From a bacterium UBA2219 (GTDB lineage: Bacteria > Desulfobacterota > Deferrimicrobia > Deferrimicrobiales > Deferrimicrobiaceae), in NCBI GenBank assembly GCA_002327765.1, contig DCUH01000052.1, positions 11,400 through 31,237 of the forward strand: a stretch of 19,838 nt of DNA, read 5' to 3'. The notes beneath the pieces are model-generated. The model was not told where the DNA came from. It ran no database searches and saw nothing but the letters and a program-made list of their open reading frames with translations. Both the position numbers and the translations under genes were made by a program. Of this stretch, positions 6,827 through 14,191 are shown one piece after another. The number at the start of each line of letters is the position of its first letter. Within the stretch, counting starts at the first letter, position 1.

Positions 6827-7762
6827 CTAAACGAAGAGCGAGCTGACCGAATCCTGGAAATGGATCCTCTTGATGGCCTCCCCGAGGAGGGGCGCCACGG
6901 AGAGGACGCGTATCTTCTTGCACAATGCCTTTTCGCCGAGCGGTACCGTGTTCGTGACGACGAGCTCCTCGATCTGCGACCTCTCGAGCCGCTCGATGGC
7001 CGGCCCCGAAAGGATGGCGTGCGTGGCGCAGGCGAAGATGTTCTTCGCCCCTTTCGCGCGCAGCGCCTCGGCGGACTGCACCAGCGTCCCCGCCGTGTCC
7101 ACCATGTCGTCGAGCATGACGGCCGTCTTCCCCTCGACCTCGCCGATGATGTTCATCACCGCGGAGACGTTCGGCCCCTCGCGGCGCTTGTCGATGATGG
7201 CGAGCGAGGCGTTCAGCCGCTTGGCGCTCGCCCGGGCCCGCTCCACCCCTCCCGCGTCGGGGGAGACCACCACCATGTCGTCCCGGTAGTTGGCCTTGAT
7301 GTACTCAAGCATCACCGGAGAGGCGTACAGGTGGTCGACCGGGATGTTGAAGAACCCCTGGATCTGGCCGGCGTGGAGGTCCATCGTCAGGACCCGCGAA
7401 ACGCCCGCCGCCGTCAGCATGTCCGCCACCAGCTTCGCCGTGATGGGGGCCCGGGGGAGGACTTTCCGGTCCTGCCGGGCGTAGCCGTAATACGGGAGCA
7501 CCGCGGTGACCCGCTTCGCCGAGGCGCGCTTCAGGGCGTCCATCATGACAAGCAGTTCCATGAGGTGGTCGTTCACCGGGGGGCACGTGGGCTGGATGAT
7601 GAAGACGTCCACCCCGCGCACGTTGTCGCGGATCTCCACGTTGATCTCGCCGTCGCTGAACCGCTTCACCATCGCGGAGCCCAGCGGGATGCAGAGGTAG
7701 GCGCAGATCTCCTTCGCGAGCTCCGGGTTGGCGTTCCCGGTAAAAATCTTTAATCGTGTCAC
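6827..7762 (-). CDS. prs: Ribose-phosphate pyrophosphokinase
   Basis: This 311-residue enzyme makes PRPP from ribose-5-phosphate and ATP, feeding purine, pyrimidine, histidine and NAD synthesis. Key elements are FSDGEINVEIRDNVRG (35-50), PYYGYARQDRK (90-100), the catalytic-loop region with MDLHAGQIQGFF (His130), VVSPDAGGVERA (165-176) and the PRPP loop LDDMVDTAGT (217-226). The GTG at 7762 is chosen because the family starts with a short lead into KIFTGNANPELA, the length then matches (309-319), and an AGGGGA element lies about 5 nt upstream. Open frame continues far upstream through the tRNA and is spurious. A strong promoter lies just before it, so it heads the prs-to-dnaB operon. Confidence 0.95.
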   Translation of the reverse strand: MTRLKIFTGNANPELAKEICAYLCIPLGSAMVKRFSDGEINVEIRDNVRGVDVFIIQPTCPPVNDHLMELLVMMDALKRASAKRVTAVLPYYGYARQDRKVLPRAPITAKLVADMLTAAGVSRVLTMDLHAGQIQGFFNIPVDHLYASPVMLEYIKANYRDDMVVVSPDAGGVERARASAKRLNASLAIIDKRREGPNVSAVMNIIGEVEGKTAVMLDDMVDTAGTLVQSAEALRAKGAKNIFACATHAILSGPAIERLERSQIEELVVTNTVPLGEKALCKKIRVLSVAPLLGEAIKRIHFQDSVSSLFV

Positions 7763-7807
7763 GCAGTTCCCCTGTTTAAAGGAGGCTTCCTGCCGAAAGA
7801 ATTGAAT

Positions 7808-7835
7808 ATTATACCGGATAAGGGTCCGTTGGCAA
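7808..7835 (-). promoter_or_regulatory. Sigma-70-type promoter of prs and downstream operon
   Basis: On the minus strand TTGCCA (7835-7830) and a perfect TATAAT (7813-7808) are separated by 16 bp. Transcription would start near 7801, about 40 nt before the prs GTG. It lies after the tRNA and could drive prs through dnaB. Confidence 0.75.
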
Positions 7836-7881
7836 GCGGTAATCGAAACCTTGGCATCCCGCGCGTTTCCGCCGGGCGAAT

Positions 7882-7955
7882 TGGCTGGGAGGGAAGGATT
7901 CGAACCTTCATAAGCGGCTCCAAAGGCCGCTGTCCTGCCATTGAACGACCTCCCA
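7882..7955 (-). tRNA. tRNA-Gln (anticodon TTG)
   Basis: The 74-nt sequence folds as a full cloverleaf. The acceptor stem is TGGGAGG/CCTCCCA with U1-A72, as is typical of bacterial tRNA-Gln. The D stem is GTTC/GGAC. The anticodon stem GCGGC/GCCGC carries the loop CTTTGGA, so the anticodon is TTG. There is a 4-nt variable loop and a T arm GAAGG-TTCGAAT-CCTTC, followed by discriminator G and an encoded CCA. It sits between ispE and prs on the same strand. Confidence 0.97.
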
Positions 7956-7967
7956 GCGCAGGATAAA

Positions 7968-7996
7968 AGTCTATCGGCCGGCCGCCGGACCGTCAA
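7968..7996 (-). promoter_or_regulatory. Promoter of tRNA-Gln
   Basis: On the minus strand TTGACG (7996-7991) and TAGACT (7973-7968) are spaced by exactly 17 bp. The -10 box ends 12 bp before the tRNA 5' end, a usual distance for stable-RNA promoters. Confidence 0.65.
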
Positions 7997-8043
7997 GGCG
8001 GGACGGCCGGGCCGGGCATGCCGGGCGGGCAGTTTTGCCGAGA

Positions 8044-8910
8044 TTACGGGATGCTCCGGACGACGAACCGCCTCTCGCCCGCTCCCCCGCCCGCATCCGC
8101 CGGCATTCTCCGGAGCGCCTCCGCGGCGTCCCCCGCCGTCGCGAACAGCCCGAACACGGTAGACCCGCTCCCGGACAGCCCCGCGGCGAGAGCCCCGGCG
8201 GCCAGCAGGGCGGCTTTGAGCCGGGCGATCTCCGGGCGGGCCGGGGCCCATGCCTCCTCGAAATCGTTCCGGACGGCGGCCGCAAGGGCGGAGAGGTCCG
8301 GGAACGACGGAACTTGCCCTCTGGGAGGCGCCTCCATGGGGCCGCGCCGCAGCCGCTCGTACCCCTCCCGCGTGGACATCCCGAAGGGGGGCTTCACGAC
8401 GATGGCGTGAAACGGGTCCTTCCACGGAATCGGGGTGAGGGCTTCCCCGAACCCCTCCACGAGCGCGGCGGATCCCAGGGTGAAGAACGGGACATCGGCC
8501 CCGACCCGAGCGGCCAGGGCGAGCAGTTCCTCCGGGGGGAGGCGGGAATCCGTGAGGGCGTACAGCCCTTTCAGCGTCGCGGCCGCGTCCGAGCTGCCTC
8601 CCCCCAGCCCCGCCTGGGAAGGGATCCCCTTGCGGATCCGGATCCGGACCCCCGCGGGGAGGCCCGCCCGTTCCCGGAAAAGCGACGCCGCGCGGTGGCA
8701 GGTGTTGGCCGCGTCGACGGGAACGTCGGGGTCATCGCATTCCACGACGATCCCCCCGGGGATCTCCTCGACCGCCACCTCGTCGTACAGGGAAACCGGA
8801 ACCATCACGGAGCGGATGTCATGGTACCCGTCGGGGCGCCTTCCGAACACCTCGAGGGAGATGTTCAGCTTCGCGGGGGCGAGGAAGGATATCGCGGCGG
8901 GATGACCCAT
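8044..8910 (-). CDS. ispE: 4-diphosphocytidyl-2-C-methyl-D-erythritol kinase
   Basis: The 288-residue GHMP kinase phosphorylates CDP-ME in the MEP route to isoprenoids. It starts with the family segment FLAPAKLNISLEVFGRRPDGYH (catalytic Lys14). It contains the ATP-binding GHMP motif IPSQAGLGGGSSDAAA (96-111), GADVPFF (catalytic Asp140) and the C-terminal LSGSGSTVFGLF loop. Length and motif order are normal. The ATG at 8910 gives the expected short lead, although no good Shine-Dalgarno sequence is visible just upstream. It opens the leftward block (ispE, tRNA-Gln, prs) and lies back to back with the dehydratase gene at 9052 across 141 bp. I see no convincing promoter in that gap. Confidence 0.95.
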   Translation of the reverse strand: MGHPAAISFLAPAKLNISLEVFGRRPDGYHDIRSVMVPVSLYDEVAVEEIPGGIVVECDDPDVPVDAANTCHRAASLFRERAGLPAGVRIRIRKGIPSQAGLGGGSSDAAATLKGLYALTDSRLPPEELLALAARVGADVPFFTLGSAALVEGFGEALTPIPWKDPFHAIVVKPPFGMSTREGYERLRRGPMEAPPRGQVPSFPDLSALAAAVRNDFEEAWAPARPEIARLKAALLAAGALAAGLSGSGSTVFGLFATAGDAAEALRRMPADAGGGAGERRFVVRSIP

Positions 8911-9051
8911 CGTCCGATTGGAACACGGTTACGCGGAAAGGAGGAAGACAAAAAGGGCGGGAGGTCGGACTGCCGGGTTTGGGCGATAATGTCGGTAACG
9001 GAGCCATCATGGCCCGCGCGCTCCGGAAATCACGACCGACGGGAGAATGTA

Positions 9052-10191
9052 ATGGGAAATACCTTAATTGTCGCTGGGGATAGCATCGCGCGGGTCCGCG
9101 TTACTTCATGCTATCTGCCGTTGGCGACGCCGATCAGCGATGCCAAGGTGCTGACCGGCCGGCAGAAGCCGATGACGGAAATCGCGATCCTGTTCGCGGA
9201 AATCGAAACCGCCGACGGCCTCAAAGGCCTGGGATTCAGTTACTCCAAGCGCGCCGGGGGCCCTGGCCAATTCGCCCATGCAAGGGAAATCGCTCCGACG
9301 CTGATCGGCGAGGATCCGAACGATATCGCCAGGCTGTGGGACAAGCTTTGCTGGGCAGGAGCGTCCGTGGGCCGCAGCGGCCTGTCGATCCAGGCCATCG
9401 GAGCTTTCGACGTGGCCCTGTGGGACATGAAGGCCAAACGCGCCGGGCTGTCGCTGGCGAAGCTGCTCGGATCCCATCGGGACTCGGTGCGTTGCTACAA
9501 CACGTCGGGCGGTTTCCTGCACACCCCGATCGAACAGCTGCTGGTGAATACCGCCGCGTCCCGGGAAAAAGGGATCGGCGGCATCAAGATCAAGGTCGGC
9601 CAGCCGGATTGCGCGATCGACATCAAGCGCGTCGAAACCGTGCGCAGGCATCTGGGGGACGATTTCCCGCTGATGGTCGACGCCAATCAGCAATGGGATC
9701 GTCCGACCGCGGCGCGCATGTGCCGCATTCTGGAGCCATTCCACCTGATCTGGATCGAAGAGCCCCTCGATTGCCTCGACTCCGAAGGACATGCCGCCCT
9801 GGCCGCCCGGTTCGATACGCCGATCGCCACCGGCGAAATGCTGACCAGCGTGGCGGAGCACTGGGACCTGATCCGACATCGCGCCGCCGACTACCTGATG
9901 CCCGATGCTCCGCGGATCGGCGGCATCACCCCGTTCCTGAAGGTGTCGAACCTCGCCGACCATGCCGGCCTGATGATTGCGCCGCACTTCGCGATGGAAT
10001 TGCACGTGCACCTGGCCGCGGCGTACCCGCGCGAACCCTGGGTCGAGCATTTCGAATGGCTCGAACCACTGTTCAACGAGCGCCTGGAAATCAAGGATGG
10101 CCGAATGCGGGTTCCGAGCCGTCCGGGGCTAGGCGTGACGTTGAGCGATCGGGTCGCGGGATGGACGCGTGAAGAGGCGGAGGTCGTGTAG
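9052..10191 (+). CDS. L-talarate/galactarate dehydratase (enolase superfamily, mandelate racemase subgroup)
   Basis: The 379-residue protein dehydrates galactarate or L-talarate to 5-keto-4-deoxyglucarate. It resembles the Salmonella TalrD/GalrD enzyme strongly along its length (LATPISDAKVLTGRQKP, WAGASVGRSG, CYNTSGGFLHTP). All active-site residues are present: KIK at Lys179-Lys181, metal ligands Asp210, Glu236 and Glu262, and the general acid/base His312. From memory of that enzyme these sit at a constant offset of 16. The ATG at 9052 has GGGAG 8 nt upstream. Open frame runs 1 kb further upstream, antisense to ispE, and is spurious. The gene looks less GC-rich by eye and uses GAA and AAA more than its neighbours, suggesting separate acquisition. 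It is convergent with garR. I found no copy of the 16-bp operator before it. Confidence 0.92.
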   Translation: MGNTLIVAGDSIARVRVTSCYLPLATPISDAKVLTGRQKPMTEIAILFAEIETADGLKGLGFSYSKRAGGPGQFAHAREIAPTLIGEDPNDIARLWDKLCWAGASVGRSGLSIQAIGAFDVALWDMKAKRAGLSLAKLLGSHRDSVRCYNTSGGFLHTPIEQLLVNTAASREKGIGGIKIKVGQPDCAIDIKRVETVRRHLGDDFPLMVDANQQWDRPTAARMCRILEPFHLIWIEEPLDCLDSEGHAALAARFDTPIATGEMLTSVAEHWDLIRHRAADYLMPDAPRIGGITPFLKVSNLADHAGLMIAPHFAMELHVHLAAAYPREPWVEHFEWLEPLFNERLEIKDGRMRVPSRPGLGVTLSDRVAGWTREEAEVV

Positions 10192-10214
10192 GCCGGGAAA
10201 GCGTCGTTCGCGCG

Positions 10215-10246
10215 CCGGGAGGGGCGTCCGAAGACGCCCCTCCCGG
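10215..10246. terminator. Bidirectional hairpin terminator between the dehydratase gene and garR
   Basis: A perfect 14-bp inverted repeat (arms 10215-10228 and 10233-10246) closes a 4-nt CGAA loop in the 66-bp gap between two convergent stop codons. It lacks a T-run but is very stable and well placed to stop transcription from both sides. Confidence 0.75.
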
Positions 10247-10257
10247 GCGATGGATCT

Positions 10258-11142
10258 CTACCGTTTCACTTCGACGTGCGCCAGCTTCTCGTAGTGCTTC
10301 ACCAGGCTGCAGTGGTCCCCGTCCCCGAGCCCGTCGACCTTGAGCGCCTGCATCATTTCCATGACGGCCGCGGTCAGCGGGAGCGGAACGCCGATCTCGT
10401 GGGAGGTTTCCAGTACGTTTCCCAGGTCCTTGATGTGCAGGTTGATCCTGAAGCCCGGGTTGAACTTGCGGTCCATCACCAATGGAGCCTTCGCGTCGAG
10501 CACCGTGCTGCCCGCCAGCCCGCCGCGGATCGCCTGGTAGACCAGCTCCGGCTCCACGCCCGCCTTCGACGCGAGCACGAGCGCCTCTGACATGGCGGCG
10601 ATGTTGAGGGCCACGATGATCTGGTTGGCCAGCTTCGTGATGTTCCCCGCCCCGATGTCCCCCGTCCGCACGACGGATCCCGCCATGGCCTTCATCAGGG
10701 GATACCACTTGTCGAACACTTCCTTCTTCCCGCCGACCATGACCGACAGCGTCCCGTCGACGGCCTTCGGCTCGCCGCCGCTCACCGGCGCGTCGAGCAT
10801 CTCCATCCCCTTCTCCGCCAGCCGCGCAGCGATCTCGCGGCTGGCGAGCGGGGCGATCGAGCTCATGTCGATGACGGTCTTGCCGGGGCCGCCCCCTTCG
10901 ATGATGCCGTTCGGCCCCAGCACGGCCGCCTTCACGTGCGGAGAGTTCGGGAGCATGGTGATGACGACGTCGCACCGCTGCGCCACCTCTTTGGACGAAG
11001 AGGCCGTCTCGGCCCCCAGCGCCGAAAGCTCCTCCATCGGGACGGCGTTGGTGTCGTAAACGACCAGGCTGTACCCCGCCTTGATCAGGTTCTTCGACAT
11101 CGGCTTGCCCATGATCCCCAAGCCGATAAACCCCGTCTTCAT
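10258..11142 (-). CDS. garR: 2-hydroxy-3-oxopropionate (tartronate semialdehyde) reductase
   Basis: The 294-residue NAD(P)-dependent enzyme reduces tartronate semialdehyde to D-glycerate. It matches E. coli GarR nearly line by line: FIGLGIMGKPMSKNL Rossmann start (5-19), ITMLPNSPHVK, the substrate-binding DAPVSGGEPKAVDGTLSVMVGG (about 117-138) and GAGNITKLANQIIVALN with the catalytic Lys of this 3-hydroxyacid dehydrogenase family. It is the last gene of the gudD operon, 41 bp after tctC. Its presence tells which product the pathway makes: aldol cleavage of 5-keto-4-deoxyglucarate yields its substrate. The stop is followed directly by the shared 14-bp hairpin. Confidence 0.96.
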   Translation of the reverse strand: MKTGFIGLGIMGKPMSKNLIKAGYSLVVYDTNAVPMEELSALGAETASSSKEVAQRCDVVITMLPNSPHVKAAVLGPNGIIEGGGPGKTVIDMSSIAPLASREIAARLAEKGMEMLDAPVSGGEPKAVDGTLSVMVGGKKEVFDKWYPLMKAMAGSVVRTGDIGAGNITKLANQIIVALNIAAMSEALVLASKAGVEPELVYQAIRGGLAGSTVLDAKAPLVMDRKFNPGFRINLHIKDLGNVLETSHEIGVPLPLTAAVMEMMQALKVDGLGDGDHCSLVKHYEKLAHVEVKR

Positions 11143-11183
11143 CGCATCGTCTCCTTCCGTGACCTTCCTTGCGGATCAGAGGA

Positions 11184-12158
11184 TCAGTCGATCTTGATGT
11201 TCAGCTCCTTGATGAGCTTCGCGTAGTCTTCGGTGGCCTGCTTGATGAATTTCGTGAACTCCTCGCTCCCCTGGCACATCACCGGTTGGTTCAGGTTCTT
11301 CATCGTCTCAAGGAACTCGGGATCCTTGCAGATCTTCAGGATGGTGGTCTCGAGGTACTTGACGACTTCCTTCGGGGTGCCGGCGGGGACCGCCACGCCC
11401 TTTACGGAACCCCAGGTCGCCACGTCGACGCCCTGCTCTTTAAGCGTCGGGACGTCGGGCATCGACGGGTCGCGCTGGGGAAGGACCACCGCCAGCGGCT
11501 TGAAGCGACCGGCCTTGATGTGGGGGATGACTTCCGAGGGATGCCCGCCGCCGATCATCAGGTGTCCGCCCGCCAGCGCCGTGGTGGCTTCCGCGCCTCC
11601 CGAGAAGGGAACCGTGACGATATTGACGCCAGCGGCCTTGCCGAAGGCGGTGAGCGCCAGGTCGACCGCGCCGGCCTTCACGGAAACCGCCGTGGTGACC
11701 GGCTTCCCTTCCTTCTTGGAATACGCGATCACGTCCTTGATCGAGTTGAACGGGGAGTTCGCGCCGGTGACGATGACCACGGAATGGATGGAGACTCTGG
11801 CAACGGCGATCAGGTCCTTCTGCGGGTCATACGGCATCTTCTGGAGGGACGGCATGACGATGTCGTGCCCCGAACCGTAGGCGATGTACATGTTGTAGCC
11901 GTCCGGCTTGGAGCGGACGATCTGCTCGGTGCCGACCACGCCTCCGCCGCCCGGCTTGTTCACGATGACCATCGGCTGCGGGGAATATTTCCCCCAGTAC
12001 TTTTCGAGGGCCCGGGCCATGAGGTCCGAGGACCCTCCGGGCGCCATGGGAACCAAGCCGGTGACCGGCTTCGACGGGAAGACATCCGCGGCCATGGCGA
12101 CCGGGACCAGGAACAACGCGAGCAGCATTACGGCGAGCAGTGCGGTCAATCTCTTCAT
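11184..12158 (-). CDS. Tripartite tricarboxylate-type transporter substrate-binding protein (TctC/Bug family)
   Basis: The 324-residue protein begins with a signal peptide (Lys-Arg, then a hydrophobic stretch to about residue 20, probable cleavage after AMA at 23), so it is periplasmic. The mature part shows the Bug-family pattern: FPSKPVTGLVPMAPGGSSDLMARAL, VIVNKPGGGGVVGTEQIVRSKPDGY, and the later PFSGGAEATTALAGGHL and VPAGTPKEVVKYLE segments. Such proteins bind carboxylate ligands and hand them to the TctAB membrane pair. Co-transcription with glucarate and galactarate enzymes suggests an aldarate ligand, which is an inference from context. A strong AAAGGAGA Shine-Dalgarno precedes the ATG, 13 bp after tctA. 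Confidence 0.93.
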   Translation of the reverse strand: MKRLTALLAVMLLALFLVPVAMAADVFPSKPVTGLVPMAPGGSSDLMARALEKYWGKYSPQPMVIVNKPGGGGVVGTEQIVRSKPDGYNMYIAYGSGHDIVMPSLQKMPYDPQKDLIAVARVSIHSVVIVTGANSPFNSIKDVIAYSKKEGKPVTTAVSVKAGAVDLALTAFGKAAGVNIVTVPFSGGAEATTALAGGHLMIGGGHPSEVIPHIKAGRFKPLAVVLPQRDPSMPDVPTLKEQGVDVATWGSVKGVAVPAGTPKEVVKYLETTILKICKDPEFLETMKNLNQPVMCQGSEEFTKFIKQATEDYAKLIKELNIKID

Positions 12159-12171
12159 CTCTCTTCTCCTT

Positions 12172-13668
12172 TCAGTTGTTGGGCGAGAACCTTTTGTAGA
12201 TCGTCAACGCGGCCTGTCCGGCAACGAGGACCGCAAACAGGCCGATCAGCGACAGCGAGATGGGGCGCGTCACGAAAATCAGGAAGCTTCCTCCCGACAT
12301 GAGGAGCGACTGCCGCATCGATTGCTCGACCATGGGCCCCAGCACGAAGGCGAGCACCAGGGGGCCCGGCTCGAACTTGAGCTTTCGGAGGACGTACCCG
12401 AACAGGCCGAAGCCGATCAGGGAATAGATGTCGAACGCCTGCCCCTGGATGCTGTACGAGCCGATGACGGTGAACAGGATGATGACGGGAGCCATGAGCC
12501 CGAAGGGAACGCGGGTGAGCTGGGCCCACAGCCCGACCAGGGGAAGGTTCAGCACCAGGAGCATGACGTTCCCGAGGTACATAGAGGCGATCACCCCCCA
12601 GAAGACCTCCGGGTGCTCCTGGATCAGGAACGGTCCGGGGGTGATCCCCTTGATCAGCAACGCGGCGAAGATCATCGCGATCGAGGCGTTCCCGGGTATG
12701 CCGAGGGTAAGGAGCGGGATGAACGATGAGCTCGACGCCGCGTTGTTCGCCGATTCGGGGCCGGCGACCCCCTCGATTGCGCCCTCCCCGAACTCCTCGG
12801 GATGCTTCGCGACCTTCTTTTCCACGGCGTAGGAGACCAGCGAGGAGATGACCGCGCCGCCGCCCGGGATCACGCCGATGAAGAACCCGATAAGAGTGCC
12901 CCGGAGGATCGCCATCCGCGACGCGGCCCAGTCCTTCAGGGTGGGCCAGACGCTTCCGACCTTGGTGGTGGCGACCTCGACCTTGACGGCCGCCTCGAGC
13001 CCGATGAAGATCTCTCCCAGCCCGAAAACCCCCATGGCGAGCGTCACGAAATCGAACCCGCTCTGCAGCTCGATGACGCCGAAGGAAAAGCGGGTCTTTC
13101 CCGAGATGGGGTCGAGCCCCACCGAGGCCAGCAGGAGCCCCAACGCCAGCATGACGAGCCCCTTGATGATGGAAGAACCCGACAGGGTCACCGCCATCAG
13201 CAGCCCCACGACGGCCAGGGAGAACTTCTCGGGGGGGCCGAAGCTCAAGGCGAACTCGGCGATCAGGGGGGCGAACAGGGTCAGGCCCACGATGCCGATG
13301 GTGCCGGCCACGAACGACCCGATGGCGGCGATGCCGAGGGCCGCTCCGGCCCTCCCCTTCTTCGCCATCTTGTACCCGTCGATGCAGGTGACCACGGAAG
13401 CCGCTTCGCCCGGGAGGTTCAGGAGGATCGACGTGGTGGAGCCGCCGTACATCGACCCATAGAAGATCCCGGCCATGAGGATTATGGCGGTCACCGGCTC
13501 CGAGACGACGTAGATGGCGGGCAGGAGCAGCGCGATCGTCGCGGCGGGACCGAGCCCGGGAAGGACCCCGATGGCGGTGCCGACCAGCGCGCCGATGAAG
13601 GCGAACAGCAGGTTGATGGGGGTGAGCGCGATGGAAAAACCGCTGATGAGTCCGGAGAAGGTTTCCAT
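12172..13668 (-). CDS. Tripartite tricarboxylate-type transporter large permease subunit (TctA family)
   Basis: The 498-residue protein is almost entirely hydrophobic, with about a dozen predicted membrane spans, typical of TctA. It has the two family repeats with the conserved loop: GTAIGVLPGLGPAATIALLLP near residue 40 and FIGVIPGGGAVISSLVSYAVEKK in the middle. The strongly conserved EGVAGPESANNAASSSSFIPLLTLGIPGN segment follows. It would translocate the substrate using an ion gradient, together with TctB and the binding protein. It lies 10 bp after tctB and 13 bp before the binding-protein gene. Confidence 0.95.
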   Translation of the reverse strand: METFSGLISGFSIALTPINLLFAFIGALVGTAIGVLPGLGPAATIALLLPAIYVVSEPVTAIILMAGIFYGSMYGGSTTSILLNLPGEAASVVTCIDGYKMAKKGRAGAALGIAAIGSFVAGTIGIVGLTLFAPLIAEFALSFGPPEKFSLAVVGLLMAVTLSGSSIIKGLVMLALGLLLASVGLDPISGKTRFSFGVIELQSGFDFVTLAMGVFGLGEIFIGLEAAVKVEVATTKVGSVWPTLKDWAASRMAILRGTLIGFFIGVIPGGGAVISSLVSYAVEKKVAKHPEEFGEGAIEGVAGPESANNAASSSSFIPLLTLGIPGNASIAMIFAALLIKGITPGPFLIQEHPEVFWGVIASMYLGNVMLLVLNLPLVGLWAQLTRVPFGLMAPVIILFTVIGSYSIQGQAFDIYSLIGFGLFGYVLRKLKFEPGPLVLAFVLGPMVEQSMRQSLLMSGGSFLIFVTRPISLSLIGLFAVLVAGQAALTIYKRFSPNN

Positions 13669-13678
13669 TCCGCGCCCC

Positions 13679-14191
13679 CTAAGACCACCAGGATCCGGAA
13701 GGCAGGGAAACCCTGAGAAGCCGGGCGAACAGCACGTACATGAACGCCGCGCTCGTCACGGCGACGATCGCGGTCTTCACCCACTCCTCCCGCTCCACCA
13801 GCTTCTGCCAGCCGACCATGAACAGGACGGTGGAAACGATGTACCCGGCCTTCTCGAACAGCCAGGCGTAGAGGACGACCAGCAGGACGCCGGGGAGCAG
13901 CCTCGAAAGGATGACGCTCCGCGCCGACTCCGCGCCTGCCGCCGCACCCCCGGCTTCGCCCGTTTCCAAGGCCTTCCGCGGCGCCGCCGGCGCGAGGAGG
14001 GTCCTCGCGTACCAGGCCGCTCCCAGCACGGCGAGGATCATTCCGATGCAGAACGGGAGGAACCCCGCGCCGGGCATGATCATCATGCCGAGCTTGAGGT
14101 AGTGCCAGGAGTACCAGGCGATGAACGCTCCGAAGGCGACCAGGACGACCGAGGAGGCCTTCTCGGCGCGGTTCAGGCGGGCGCTATCCAT
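13679..14191 (-). CDS. Tripartite tricarboxylate-type transporter small permease subunit (TctB family)
   Basis: The 170-residue protein has four hydrophobic segments (roughly residues 12-30, 36-62, 95-118 and 136-158) and a polar Ala/Gly/Glu-rich loop between the second and third. This is the layout of TctB small subunits. The sequence is weakly conserved in this family, so identification rests on topology, size and its place directly before tctA. Its start overlaps the end of the upstream DapA-family gene by 8 bp, implying translational coupling. Confidence 0.87.
   Translation of the reverse strand: MDSARLNRAEKASSVVLVAFGAFIAWYSWHYLKLGMMIMPGAGFLPFCIGMILAVLGAAWYARTLLAPAAPRKALETGEAGGAAAGAESARSVILSRLLPGVLLVVLYAWLFEKAGYIVSTVLFMVGWQKLVEREEWVKTAIVAVTSAAFMYVLFARLLRVSLPSGSWWS

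Noticed and set aside
7882..7955. tRNA-Gln as an integration site for the catabolic island
   Set aside because: The tRNA is inside the ispE-prs block, more than 1 kb from the island edge, and no integrase or repeated tRNA 3' end was seen.
7763..8425. N-terminal extension of the prs frame through the tRNA into ispE
   Set aside because: It spans the tRNA gene and the prs promoter, and the Prs family begins at the GTG at 7762.
8035..9051. N-terminal extension of the enolase-type dehydratase frame upstream of 9052
   Set aside because: The extension is antisense to ispE, and the family start and a Shine-Dalgarno fit the ATG at 9052.
8911..9051. Promoter or operator for the enolase-type dehydratase or ispE
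   Set aside because: A GATAAT at 8985-8990 has no acceptable -35 box at the right distance, and no match to the 16-bp operator was found, so nothing is annotated.
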